Source: JABDKH01 sp963768565 (GTDB taxonomy: Bacteria; Bacteroidota; Rhodothermia; Rhodothermales; JABDKH01). From it: 64,000 nucleotides of DNA. The DNA lies in assembly GCA_963768565.1 (NCBI GenBank), contig CAVYIO010000031.1:44402-108401 (forward strand), given 5' to 3'. The notes under the pieces are model-generated. The model made no database searches, was not told the DNA's origin, and worked only from the letters and a program-made list of their open reading frames with translations. Below are positions 52,633 to 61,526 of the stretch, in pieces; within the stretch, counting starts at the first letter, position 1; every line of letters begins with the position of its first letter. The translations under genes and the position numbers were made by a program.

Positions 52633-53094
52633 GGTCGTGGTCGTACGCGAGCAGGCATCGGAATGTACGATATCGTGATTTTATGCCGCGTACGAGTCCG
52701 TCACATCCAATCTTCTGCGAACCGCCGAAGGAGTGCGTGAATTCTTCTGCCGGGTAGACGGGGCCATTCCGATTTGAGACGACCATCAGTCCGACGTTCT
52801 TGTCGGGCCAGAAACCGCATCCCGGACTAGTCGCATAACGAACGGATCGGCAGAGGTGAATGGACCGATCACGAACGCTCATGACGAGGTGTGTCCGATC
52901 GTAGATGTACATACTACTCGAGATCGTCCAGTTTGCCACGTTTTGCTCCCTGATTCCGAATCAGAACGCTTGATTTAGGTGTGGCATTCTCCGGTTGAAT
53001 CCGTTTCTTGCACACTGCGCTCGGACAGATCCGTTTTGAAGAGATTACCCGCGACCAATCTCCCGCAAGCAATTGCAGGGAACAGGAGTTAGTT
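52633..53094. other. Divergent intergenic region with a possible serine-hydrolase fragment
   Basis: On the minus strand between about 52740 and 52939 a short frame contains GCGFWPDKNVGLMVVSNRNG, similar in style to the C-terminal end of class C beta-lactamase-like proteins (G-GFxV-P---VGVVVLSN-DG). It runs on into the kinase gene in another frame and has no start of its own. I treat it as a possible remnant. The rest contains the promoters of the kinase and of the giant surface-protein gene. Confidence 0.35.
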
Positions 53095-53667
53095 ATGCCG
53101 ACAGATGTTTTCAAAGTCAGACACCTCAGAAACTGCGTGCTGCTTTTGGCAACGCTTCTTTGCAGCATCGTCCTGGTCAGGACGTCGACTGCACAGACTG
53201 CCTGGACCGGCCTCGGTGACGGCTCGTCGTGGACCGACAGTGGCAACTGGGACGCAGGTGTACCCGGCGGCTCGACCGCGGCTGAGATCATCGGGGTACA
53301 CACCGTACGACTTACGAGCGCGACGGCCGTAGGGAGTCTGACGATTTCCGGCGCGGAACTCCAGCTTGACGGTTTTGCCCTGGACGTAGGCGCTGTATCG
53401 AGCGGAAAGCTTACGATCAGGACTACGTCTTCGATAACCGGCGCGGGCACTGTGACGACGGACAGCCTCCAATGGACGTCAGGAAGCGTCGATGGTCTCG
53501 ACCGCCTGACTGTGACGTCAGGAGGTGTTGTCGATGGCGTGAGTTTCCTGAGGCAGCTTGGCGCGGGTACAACGCTGGAAGTTCTTGGCGCCCTCACGCT
53601 GTCCCGCGGGCTGTTTCGGATGGCTGGAGGCTTCCCGGATTGTGGTCAACGCTGGTGCCTCGCTTGA
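53095..53667 (+). CDS. Giant surface protein, segment 1: signal peptide and first solenoid strands
   Basis: From ATG 53095 the leader (NCVLLLATLLCSIVLVRTSTAQ) is followed by TAWTGLGDGSSWTDSGNWDAGVPGG, the usual opening of autotransporter-like or solenoid adhesins. Then come Gly/Thr-rich strand repeats (VRLTSATAVGSLTISGAELQL). The sense ends at FRMAGG (about 53640), where the sequence GCTTCCCGG has one T more than the matching place of the next repeat (GGCTCTCGG with GAAGGC before it). The remaining codons to 53667 are out of frame. Confidence 0.75.
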   Translation: MPTDVFKVRHLRNCVLLLATLLCSIVLVRTSTAQTAWTGLGDGSSWTDSGNWDAGVPGGSTAAEIIGVHTVRLTSATAVGSLTISGAELQLDGFALDVGAVSSGKLTIRTTSSITGAGTVTTDSLQWTSGSVDGLDRLTVTSGGVVDGVSFLRQLGAGTTLEVLGALTLSRGLFRMAGGFPDCGQRWCLA

Positions 53668-55270
53668 GATCGCGGACGGGGCGGATATCAGTGCCACAGC
53701 CTTGGCAGTATCCACCATCGACGTAGGCGGGCGACTTCGTTTAGCTGAAGGTGGTGCGCTATCGACGATCGAGGCCGTTCTGGAGGCACCGTTTGGATCG
53801 ATTGAGGTGTACTCCCCGGTCGAATTTCGGGCCGGAGGTCGCATAGGCGGAGAGGTGACTGTGGGGCCCAATGGCGATCTCGAGTTCGACTACAACACGA
53901 ATCTTGACGCGGATGGTATCTATGATTTCGAGGGTGCAGATTTCAGCGGAGATGGGTCCGTGACCTTTTCTTCCAGCACAACGGTTGCGACGCTGGACGG
54001 GGTGTACGACGTGAGGGGCGATACGGAGATCTCCGGGTCGGATATCACGTTTGGACAGGGAATGACGCTGGAGACTCTTGGGACGAGTTTTGTCGTAATC
54101 AGCGGCCGCGGTCACGTCATGACGTCTCCTGCAACGATGCCGGTATGGATGCGAGTCGGCTCGAGTGCCGGTAGGATCGAGACGGATGTGGATCTGACGG
54201 TGGATAGTCTGTCGATCACGGGGGGAAACCAGTCGGAGATCGCTGGAACAGGAAACATTACAGTCAACAAGCTGCACTGGTCGGCTGGCAACGTCAACGG
54301 CCCAGGCAGACTCATCGTGACGGGTGATGGTCTTATCGACGGCGTCAGTTTCCTGAGGCAGCTTGGCGCAGGTGCGAGTGGTGGAGATTCGCGGCGCGCT
54401 CGCGTTGAGCACGCGGGTTGTTGCGGATGGCTGAAGGCTCTCGGATCGCAGTGGGCAGTGGTGCCACGCTGGAGATCGTAGGACGGGGCGGATATCAGTG
54501 CCACCGCCCTTGCGGTCTCCACTCTCGACGTTAGCGGGCTACTACGTGTAACTGCAGGTGGCACGCTGTCGACGATCGATGCCGTTGTAGAGTCACCCTC
54601 GGGAACGATCGAGGTGTATTCGCCGGCGGAGTTTCGGGCCGGAGGCCGCATAGGCGGAGAGGTGATAATCGGGCCCGCCGGCGATCTCGAGTTTGCCTAC
54701 ACCACGAACCTTGACGCAGATGGCATCTATGATTTCGAGCGGGGCAGATTTCCGCGGAGATGGGTCCGTAACGTTTTCGTCAAGCACAACAACAGCCGCT
54801 ATTGACGGGACCTACGACATCGGTGGAGAAACGCGTGTCGCGGGATCGGACATAGTGGTCGAGATTGGTTCTGACCTTCGTAGCCTGGGTCGCGTCGTTT
54901 CAGTCTTTTCCGGCGCCATTGAAATCAACGCACGGCCAGTCCTTATGCCGGACACGATCCTGATGCAGGGCTCGAGTGCGGGCGCCGGCCGTCTCGATGC
55001 GAACGCTCCTCTGTCCGTCGACTTGCTCGACATGGGTGGATCCACAATAGGTGGCGAAGCGGACTTGACTATCGGAAGACTGGAGTGGACCAGCGGCGCG
55101 TTCGATGGCTCTGGCACCGTGCGACTGACAAACGATGGGATCATTGACGGCGTCAGCTTCAGTCGGCAGCTCACCGGAAAGCGGATGCTGGTTGAGGACC
55201 TCTTTCAGATAGGTGGATCGATGGTGCGGCTGGGAGAGGGTGCCGTCCTTGAGGTCGGACCGTCAGGAAT
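53430..55270 (+). repeat. Tandem repeat of about 270 codons in the giant surface protein (two full units and one partial)
   Basis: Unit 1 starts with GAGTVTTDSLQWTSGSVDG at about 53430, unit 2 with GTGNITVNKLHWSAGNVNG at about 54250 and unit 3 with GEADLTIGRLEWTSGAFDG at about 55060. Shared landmarks are GVSFLRQLGAG, DGADISATALAVST, VEFRAGGRIGGEV or AEFRAGGRIGGEV, TNLDADGIYDFEGADF and GDGSVTFSSSTT. Unit spacing is about 800-820 bases. Units 1 and 2 are also close at DNA level, so three frame changes in unit 2 can be located by comparison with unit 1. Confidence 0.8.
53558..54481 (+). CDS. Giant surface protein, segment 2: solenoid repeat unit 1
   Basis: The meaningful part runs from about 53642 (SRIVVNAGASLEIADG) to about 54370 (GVSFLRQLGAGA). 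It contains beta-strand repeats with TFSSSTTVATLDGVYDVRGD and TEISGSDITFGQGMTLET. The ATG at 53558 is internal and out of frame with the homologous sequence. After 54370 the frame is lost; the codons to 54481 do not align to the other unit. Confidence 0.65.
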   Translation: MARVQRWKFLAPSRCPAGCFGWLEASRIVVNAGASLEIADGADISATALAVSTIDVGGRLRLAEGGALSTIEAVLEAPFGSIEVYSPVEFRAGGRIGGEVTVGPNGDLEFDYNTNLDADGIYDFEGADFSGDGSVTFSSSTTVATLDGVYDVRGDTEISGSDITFGQGMTLETLGTSFVVISGRGHVMTSPATMPVWMRVGSSAGRIETDVDLTVDSLSITGGNQSEIAGTGNITVNKLHWSAGNVNGPGRLIVTGDGLIDGVSFLRQLGAGASGGDSRRARVEHAGCCGWLKALGSQWAVVPRWRS

Positions 55271-56510
55271 TGTTGAGTTGGCAGACAACGTAACGCTTTC
55301 CGTAACGGGCACTCCGACGGTACTTCCAATCGTCTACAACCGCGGCGTCGTGCGAAAGAAGCCAGGCCGGACCACCTTTCAGCCGTTGTACGACAACGAC
55401 GGTGTTACGGAGATCGAGGCTGGCGGCGAGATCGAGTTTGGTGCTGGTTCCGTCGTTCGGAATCTTGCCGGTGGGCGAATCGAAGGAAGCGGTACGATCG
55501 ACGTCGCGCAAGCAGCCGACGTGGTTAACGAGGGAGTCGTGGAACCTGGTGGATCCGATGCTGACACGCTTTCGTGGGTGGGCGATTTCGACAATCGAAA
55601 TGCCGAGTTGTCAATTTCCATTCTCGACGACGTGCCTTCGTTCTTGAACGTGCAGGGCAATGTATCGTTGGGCGGTGGATTGAGCATGGCCCACTCGGGC
55701 GTGGAGCCGGCGAATGGAAGTGTTCTGCAGATCCTCGGCGCCGACCTTGTTGAAGGATCGTTTGACGAGGTGCAGGGACCGTTCCTGTCCGGAAAGGAAG
55801 CCGACCTGAGCTACACGCCGACAGAGGCCCGCGTTACTATTGTCGACATGGCCGATATAGCACCTGAGGCACTGGACGATCTGGCATTCACGACGTCCGG
55901 TGCACCCGTTACGATAGATGTGGTGTGGAACGATCGCGATCGAAATCGAGAACCCTTGTTCGTGCTCGGTGCCGATCAAGGTGGGCGTGGATCGACGCAG
56001 GTCGTCGGCAATGAAGTTCTGTACTCACCACAGGGAGGATTCATCGGCGATGATACTTTCGAGTACACGATAGCCGACGGGTCCGGGCTGGAGTCCCGCG
56101 CGACCGTCACGGTTCGGGTGGCAGATCCGGCGACGCAGTTGTTCACTGCCTTCGGCGTGGAGGAACAGTCTTCTGGTTTCGAGGTCATCCGAAAGCGAAG
56201 GGCGACCATGGATACCCTTCTTCTTTCGGCACTGGCGGTGTCCGAGAATGCCCGAACGACGTTGCAGTTGTTCGACGATATCACAATAGTATTTGATCAG
56301 GTCAGCGGCAGTCGATGGGGGGATTCGAAGGTCTCTTGGATCGGGACGACAGGTAGAGAATCCGAGTTCGCCAACATTCAGATAGACCCTGGAGAAAACA
56401 AGGCCTATGGCAGTGTCCTTTCCGAGCGACGCGCCTTCGAGTTCGTGCATCTTGGAGAGGCGAGATTACGAGATTCGGGAAATCGTAAGCGTCAGCAGCG
56501 GAGGTGTTGA
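54693..56510 (+). CDS. Giant surface protein, segment 4: solenoid repeat unit 2/3 and cadherin-like domain
   Basis: The in-sense part starts near 54743 (GADFRGDGSVTFSSSTTTAAIDG). A preceding segment 3 (54482-54805, DGADISATALAVSTLDVSG to TNLDADGIYDFE) joins it through one extra base near 54740. After the repeats comes a hub-like section with FLNVQGNVSLGGGLSM. Then the cadherin-like/tandem-95 domain follows: EALDDLAFTTSGAPVTIDVVWNDRDRNREPLF and GFIGDDTFEYTIADGSGLESRATVTVRV. The frame is lost near 56465. Confidence 0.7.
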   Translation: MPTPRTLTQMASMISSGADFRGDGSVTFSSSTTTAAIDGTYDIGGETRVAGSDIVVEIGSDLRSLGRVVSVFSGAIEINARPVLMPDTILMQGSSAGAGRLDANAPLSVDLLDMGGSTIGGEADLTIGRLEWTSGAFDGSGTVRLTNDGIIDGVSFSRQLTGKRMLVEDLFQIGGSMVRLGEGAVLEVGPSGIVELADNVTLSVTGTPTVLPIVYNRGVVRKKPGRTTFQPLYDNDGVTEIEAGGEIEFGAGSVVRNLAGGRIEGSGTIDVAQAADVVNEGVVEPGGSDADTLSWVGDFDNRNAELSISILDDVPSFLNVQGNVSLGGGLSMAHSGVEPANGSVLQILGADLVEGSFDEVQGPFLSGKEADLSYTPTEARVTIVDMADIAPEALDDLAFTTSGAPVTIDVVWNDRDRNREPLFVLGADQGGRGSTQVVGNEVLYSPQGGFIGDDTFEYTIADGSGLESRATVTVRVADPATQLFTAFGVEEQSSGFEVIRKRRATMDTLLLSALAVSENARTTLQLFDDITIVFDQVSGSRWGDSKVSWIGTTGRESEFANIQIDPGENKAYGSVLSERRAFEFVHLGEARLRDSGNRKRQQRRC

Positions 56511-56629
56511 TGACGTGGACGACGAGGACGCTGAACCGTTGGAGGAGGTGCCCATCGACATTCTGCGAGGTCTTCCCTCAGCAGGTCGATGCTGAAGAAT
56601 TCACTAGGCAAGGGAGCCGAAACTTCACG

Positions 56630-56930
56630 TCATCGACCTTCTGATGCTGTACACCGACGCGGCCAGGATTCGGCAGCTGCGAAAGATCGTGATGTGTTTA
56701 GCAGGATCTACTCTGCAATCGACTATACGAATCGTTCGTACGTAAACAGCGGAGCCGATATCCGTGTTCGTCTGGCAGCAATTGCGCGGGTGGGCTACGC
56801 AGAACTCGGCGATTCGGATGAGGAGATAAGACGACTAAGAAATGCGGGAAACAAGGTCGGTTCGGGTCTCAACCGTCTTCGAACTCGCTATGGGGCGGAC
56901 CTGGTAGGTTTGGTCGTCTCATCATTCGAC
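56630..56930 (+). other. Giant surface protein, segment 5: N-terminal half of the metzincin domain (frames broken)
   Basis: One frame reads VIDLLMLYTDAARIRQL (56632-56682), the usual beginning of bacterial reprolysin-like and peptidyl-Asp-type domains. The next frame continues from about 56690 with DVFSRIYSAIDYTNRSYVNSG and DIRVRLAAIARVGYAEL, and then LRTRYGADLVGLVVSS with FDVCG near 56935. The pieces are in family order with one-base breaks between them. Upstream, 56470-56590 carries an acidic linker (DYEIREIVSVSSGGVDDVDD). Confidence 0.6.
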
Positions 56931-56932
56931 GT

Positions 56933-58357
56933 GTGCGGGAGTGCACTACGTTCTGGGCTCGGAATGAGGGTGCAAGACAAGGCTACTTCGTTGAACGTGA
57001 GGGCTGCTTGGGAAGCAGTAATACGCTCGCGCACGAAATCGGCCACAATCTGGGGTTGCGTCATGACTGGACAGTGGACAATACAATAGGATTCAATCAC
57101 GGACACGTCAATCCACCGGGCAATTGGACTAGTCCTGCTGATTCCACGAACGGGCCGAACCAGTGGCGGACAATCATGGCTTATCCGGACCTGTGCGACC
57201 GCCAGGTGAGGCCTCGAGACGATGGTGACCCTAAGTGCCGCGTTCTTATTCGGTACTCAGATCCTGACCGTGCGGTGAACGGCAACGCGGTAGGCGTGGC
57301 GCGCGGAAGTCTCCTGGAGGCAGACAATGTTGAAAGGCTGGAGCAGACGGCAGCCACGGTGGCGGCCTATTTGTCGCCGGCAAACATTGTGAGTGTAACG
57401 GTGACCGACGCCCAGACGTTGCTTCCCGTCGACGGCGTACAGGTCGAATACGAACTCAACGATCCGGAAACCTCGGGTGCCGTCGGCGTCACGGATGCGG
57501 AAGGCCTGTACGAGATTCTCGTGCCTCTCGGATTCTCAGTAACAATCGACGTGACGTCGTCAGACCATGAGTTCGATCAACCCACTGTCGTACTTAGCAA
57601 CCTGATCAACGACGTCAGCGTCAATTTTGCAGCCCGTCCGCTCTTCGAGATCAGCGGAATGGTAGCAGATGCCACAGGCGACCCTATCCGGGACATCATG
57701 ATTGAGGTCGACGGCCGCGATACTGCTGTGACGAGCTCGGACGGCACGTACGCACTCCAACTCCCGTTCGGCTATGATCAGATCCTGAGACCATTCAGCC
57801 TTGCGCACGACTTCACGCCGGCAAATGTGGACTTCAGCGGGGCCCCGATCGCCAGCGATGTTGTCCAGGATTTTGTCGGCACATTGAAGCGGCACAAGAT
57901 CAGCGGCACGCTGACGGAGTTTCCCGGCGGACAACCGATTCCCAATACGGTGATTACAGGACTGCCGGGTGAACCGGTCACGGACGCTCAGGGGCGGTAT
58001 GAAGTCGAACTCGACCACTTCTGGAGCGGAACTTTCACGCCGCAGAACATCAAATACAGCTTCGAACCGATGAGCCGTACGGTACCACAACTGGGCTCAC
58101 CTATCGTTCAGGATTTTGAGGGAAGGGCGGCTACGGTGGCGGAATCAGACTGGCCCATCATCGGCCAGGGGCTGCGCCATCAGTCGAAACTGAACGCACC
58201 GAACAATTCGAAGTTTGAGCGCTGGTCGTACACGTCGGACGACGCAATTCTTGGAGCTCCCGTAATAGGACCAGAAGGACAGGTGTTTGTGACAAGCAGC
58301 TACGACGACACGGAAGCCTGGCAGAAGCATAGCGTCGCTCAACGTACTGACTCATGA
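56933..58357 (+). CDS. Giant surface protein, segment 6: metzincin zinc site and carboxypeptidase-regulatory-like domains
   Basis: Zinc motif HEIGHNLGLRHD (His34, Glu35, His38, His44 of this frame; bases 57032-57067) and a Met-turn TIMAYPDLC (Met82) make a complete metzincin (M12/M72-like) protease site. Then follow two to three carboxypeptidase-regulatory-like beta domains (VTVTDAQTLLPVDGVQVEYEL; EISGMVADATGDPIRDIMIEVDGRD; KISGTLTEFPGGQPIPNTVITG). The end (DDAILGAPVIGPEGQVFVTSSYDD) opens the propeller. Sense is lost near 58330. Confidence 0.78.
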   Translation: MRECTTFWARNEGARQGYFVEREGCLGSSNTLAHEIGHNLGLRHDWTVDNTIGFNHGHVNPPGNWTSPADSTNGPNQWRTIMAYPDLCDRQVRPRDDGDPKCRVLIRYSDPDRAVNGNAVGVARGSLLEADNVERLEQTAATVAAYLSPANIVSVTVTDAQTLLPVDGVQVEYELNDPETSGAVGVTDAEGLYEILVPLGFSVTIDVTSSDHEFDQPTVVLSNLINDVSVNFAARPLFEISGMVADATGDPIRDIMIEVDGRDTAVTSSDGTYALQLPFGYDQILRPFSLAHDFTPANVDFSGAPIASDVVQDFVGTLKRHKISGTLTEFPGGQPIPNTVITGLPGEPVTDAQGRYEVELDHFWSGTFTPQNIKYSFEPMSRTVPQLGSPIVQDFEGRAATVAESDWPIIGQGLRHQSKLNAPNNSKFERWSYTSDDAILGAPVIGPEGQVFVTSSYDDTEAWQKHSVAQRTDS

Positions 58358-58361
58358 TGGC

Positions 58362-60098
58362 GTGCTCGTAACCGAGAGATCGGCACCGGCCCTTGGAATA
58401 TCTTCTCGAAGCCGCTTTTCACAAGCAGTGGTCGGCGCGGGTGGGATGGTATACTTTAGCTACTCGTCGCCATCGTCACAGGAGTCTGGCATCATAGCGT
58501 ACGACTATGTGCAAGGCACGCCGATTCCTGCTCCGGCGCCGATAGCCGGAATCGCTTCACTGTGGTCGCCGGTCATAGGTTCGGACGGGCTCTTGTATTC
58601 CAGTGTCTATGGCAGCCCACTCGAACTAGTCCCGAACTCTATTGGCCGACTGGAGCGTGTGCAGGAAACGAGCACCCCGTTCCGGTCTGCGGTTCCTCCG
58701 GCGTTCGATTTGACGGGAAATCGATACAGCGTTGATGCATTGTCGACTTCGGAGCTCGTGGCTCATGATGACGCAGGTGTCGAGCAATGGCGTTTCGCGG
58801 CGGGCGGTCGTATCAAAGACACCCCGGTTCTGGCTACCGGGGTCGCATACATCGGGTCCGTAGACGGTTACGTCTATGCACTGAACCCCGGAAGCAATGG
58901 GTCACAGATCTGGCGTCGGAATGTTCACGGTGCTGCTACCGCTCCGGCGCTAGGATTCGACGGGACGCTGTACGTCGGGACGGCTAGTGACTCACTTTAC
59001 GCCATTACGCCGGACGGGCAAGTCAAGTGGAAGATCGGCCTGGACGGCTCCGTCGTGCGTCAACCCGCCGTCAGCTATACCAGGGTTCAACGCCTGTCCG
59101 AGTCGGCTGACGAGGAATTCGTCTATGTGACGACGCAGGCCCGCACCCTCTATGCTGTAGATGCGTCAAAGTCTCCGGGTCGAATCGCCTGGCAAATCGA
59201 TCTCTCAGTTTCTCCTGCTGACGTTGCAGTCACCACACGTGGACTGGTTTATTCGGCATTCTCCCGGTTGGTCGCCCTTACCCCCTACAGTCGGGCCCTC
59301 GTCCAGGTCGGAATCTTCCTGGCGGACGGATTCGCAGACCCCGACAAGGTGGCCTTCCTTCTGTGGGTGGACTCACAGGGCGGTCCTCTGGCCGTGGCCG
59401 AGGCGTTCAAGGACGACCTGTGCGCAGGTGGTCCCGTCATCCTTCCGGAATGTCCGACTTCCGGTTCACGATTCGGTCAGACCAGCCCGCTCCTAGAGGT
59501 TATCGCCGGAAGGGACCTGGTCACCGGCATTGTGGAACGCACGGCCAGCCTGGACGATGTCATTATTGGTGAGTCCGAGGAAGGTCTACTCAAAACCTCG
59601 ACCACGCGATTCGAAGACGGCGAGGTGCGCGTAATCGCCGTTGGTGGACTGCGGAATCCGGACGCGTTTGCCCCGAACCCCGATGGCCGAGAGCTCGATC
59701 TCGGTGTATTCCTGTCGAATGATTTGAGCGGCTCGTTCACCGATGAAAACAACGTCTTCGTTGTCGCGGGGAATCTGGCGACGGATGCACCGGGCCTCGG
59801 TTTCACACTAACGGGAGCAGGCGAGGTGATCTTCACGGACATCTCGTTTGGCGATCTTTCGGACGTAGCCGCAGTGCCCGCGGGGCAGTTCCAACTGGAT
59901 CTCAACGTGCCGGGTTTCGGCAAACGACAGGCACTGAGTCAGACGTTCACTCTGGATCTTACCGACAGGGCCGGCGAGTTGATCACGCTCTTCGCCACCG
60001 GCTTCGTCGATCCCGACGCGAATGGCGGCGGGCCGCCGATAGGTGTTGTGGCCGGCGGGAGTGCGGGACCGGTCGAGGTGGGCGGGAGCGTCGCCTGA
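58362..60098 (+). CDS. Giant surface protein, segment 7: PQQ-type propeller and C-terminal beta domain (truncated at join)
   Basis: In frame from about 58335 (ASLNVLTHDGVLVTERS). The PQQ-like blades show the DGYVYALN/DSLYAITPDGQVKW pattern: GVAYIGSVDGYVYALNPGSNGSQIWRR and LGFDGTLYVGTASDSLYAITPDGQVKWK. Residues 310-565 form beta-sandwich domains (VQVGIFLADGFADPDKVAFLLWVD; ADRAGELITLF-like strands). The last certain residues are GFVDPDANGGGPPIGVV (about 60050). The final dozen codons to the TGA at 60096-60098 are the reverse strand of an RCC1 gene and so are not part of the protein. Confidence 0.75.
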   Translation: MLVTERSAPALGISSRSRFSQAVVGAGGMVYFSYSSPSSQESGIIAYDYVQGTPIPAPAPIAGIASLWSPVIGSDGLLYSSVYGSPLELVPNSIGRLERVQETSTPFRSAVPPAFDLTGNRYSVDALSTSELVAHDDAGVEQWRFAAGGRIKDTPVLATGVAYIGSVDGYVYALNPGSNGSQIWRRNVHGAATAPALGFDGTLYVGTASDSLYAITPDGQVKWKIGLDGSVVRQPAVSYTRVQRLSESADEEFVYVTTQARTLYAVDASKSPGRIAWQIDLSVSPADVAVTTRGLVYSAFSRLVALTPYSRALVQVGIFLADGFADPDKVAFLLWVDSQGGPLAVAEAFKDDLCAGGPVILPECPTSGSRFGQTSPLLEVIAGRDLVTGIVERTASLDDVIIGESEEGLLKTSTTRFEDGEVRVIAVGGLRNPDAFAPNPDGRELDLGVFLSNDLSGSFTDENNVFVVAGNLATDAPGLGFTLTGAGEVIFTDISFGDLSDVAAVPAGQFQLDLNVPGFGKRQALSQTFTLDLTDRAGELITLFATGFVDPDANGGGPPIGVVAGGSAGPVEVGGSVA

Positions 60099-60100
60099 CC
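60040..60100. other. Probable chimeric junction between two genomes
   Basis: On the left the plus-strand surface protein ends in the middle of a beta domain. On the right a minus-strand RCC1-type protein loses its C-terminus in GEVGNGQATLPP-like sequence. Both breaks fall within about 60 bases. The sequence here is G+C-rich and Gly/Pro-coding, a place where assemblers can join reads wrongly. All genes to the right have myxobacterial features and all genes to the left Bacteroidota features. Confidence 0.65.
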
Positions 60101-61526
60101 GTTGCCGACCTCGCCGCTGGTGTTGGCGCCCCAGCAGTGGCCAACCCCATCACTGTCGAGCCCGCAGGAGGTATCCCCCCCGGCCTCGACCGCCGACCCC
60201 GCGAAGCCAGTGGAGGCAGGGTGGGTGGTCCCTTCGGTCGCGCCGGTCCCCATCGGCCCCTTCGAGTTGTTCCCCCACCCCCAAAACTGACTCTCGGCAA
60301 TCGCAAGGACGAACTCGTTGCCGATGCTGACCTCGTCCCAGGTCGACCCGTAGGGAATCTCGGTAGGGCCATAGACGTCGGCCCCGCTCGTGCCCTGTCC
60401 GGCCTGCCCCCGGTTGTTGGCGCCCCAGCACCAAAGCGATGAGTCCGATGCTCGAATCGTGCAGGCGCCACCCCCCTCGTTGTCAACCGTTGCGTGAACG
60501 GCGGAGCTGATGAGCATGGGCTCGTCGGCGACAGGAACGTCGCTCGTAGCGCCCATTCGGCCGTTCGCGTTGCTGCCCCAGCACCAAAGCGACGAATCCG
60601 TCGCGCGAATGGCGCAGGTCACTGCGTCGCCCGCGCTTGCCTGCGCCCAGGTGGGCACGGATCCCTCGAGGGGGGCGTTCATCTCGGTCGGCTCGGAACA
60701 GCCGCTCGCGTACGCAGTTCCCAACCGGGTCTGCGCCAAGCCCGAGCTCACCTTGGGCATCGGACCCCCAACACCAAAGGCGCCCGTCGTCGGCAATGGC
60801 GCAGGCGTGACTCAGCCCCATGTCGACTTCGGTGAACGCTGGGGTGGGTGTGCATGCGCCCGAAGTGCACACGTCGCTGAAGCACTCGCAAAGACTGCAG
60901 ATCTCGCCACCTGCGCCGCAGCGCGCTTCTTCGTCGCCCGCGTGGCAGGTGCCTCCGTCCCAACAGCCCACGCAACATTGTCCCATTCGGCAAAGCCCGT
61001 CAGCGCTGTCGGTCGAGCAGGGCGTTTCATCGGGCTCCGTGGAGCAATCCATCGTCCGTTGCACGCACTCACCGCTTTGGACGACGCACTCCTCGCCGAC
61101 CGAACAACCTGCGCCCGCATACCCTTGCAGGGTGATCGACAGAGGTCCTTTGGTTTCGGCTTCGATCGCGACCGGCACGCAACCCGCCGCCATGACGATG
61201 CAGCTTTCGTTTTGAGCGATCGCATAGAGGCCGTATTCGCCAGGCTCGACTGCGCCGAGCACGGGACCCGCGCCTCCCGCCCGGAGTCCGTATGTGCTCA
61301 TGATCGGGTCGTCGGGGCGGCTGCCGACGGAGATCGTATCGCAGGAGTCGACCAGGTAAACCTCCACGCGTACCGGCTGCCCGGAGCGGGCGGCAGAAGC
61401 AAACGAAACTTCGACTCCAAGCGACTCTGAGCCGCTCGAGTTACAGCTGGCGGCAATCATCCCGAGCAACGCAACGATCTTCGAGAGGGATCGCTGGGTG
61501 TCAACGCCACGCAAGTCTCTCACCAA
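60100..61526 (-). CDS. RCC1-repeat protein with cysteine-rich linker (one frameshift; C-terminus cut)
   Basis: From ATG 61526 the leader SLSKIVALLGMIAASC is of lipoprotein type. Then come a beta domain, a Cys-rich linker (CSTEPDETPCSTDSADGLC; CGAGGEICSLCECFSDVC) and RCC1-type repeats with the SLWCWG signature (HACAIADDGRLWCWGSDAQGELG). The first frame fails near 60722; the second continues through four more repeats (CAIRATDSSLWCWGSNANGR; CGLDSDGVGHCWGANTSGEVG) to about 60100. Such proteins, formerly called alpha-tubulin-suppressor-like, are typical of Myxococcota. The role is unknown, probably surface binding. Confidence 0.75.

Larger units (their letters stand above)
53095..60065 (+). pseudogene. 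Giant secreted multidomain protein gene, broken by about nine frame changes and truncated at the contig join
   Basis: Seven kilobases on one strand read as one protein of more than 2,300 residues when frames are joined. Order: signal peptide; beta-solenoid-like tandem repeats (53.2-55.7 kb); cadherin-like Ig domain (about 55.85-56.13 kb); metzincin zinc protease (56.63-57.3 kb); two or three carboxypeptidase-regulatory-like beta domains (57.4-58.1 kb); PQQ-type propeller (58.2-59.3 kb); a beta domain ending GFVDPDANGGGPPIGVV. Frame changes lie near 53640, 54370-54430, 54481, 54740, 56465, 56600, 56685, 56900-56950 and 58330. A T9SS sorting domain would be expected next, but the sequence changes origin near 60060. 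Confidence 0.7.

Noticed and set aside
60510..61430. Plus-strand open frame (306 codons)
   Set aside because: Antisense to the RCC1-type protein, whose repeats and Cys-rich linker are convincing.
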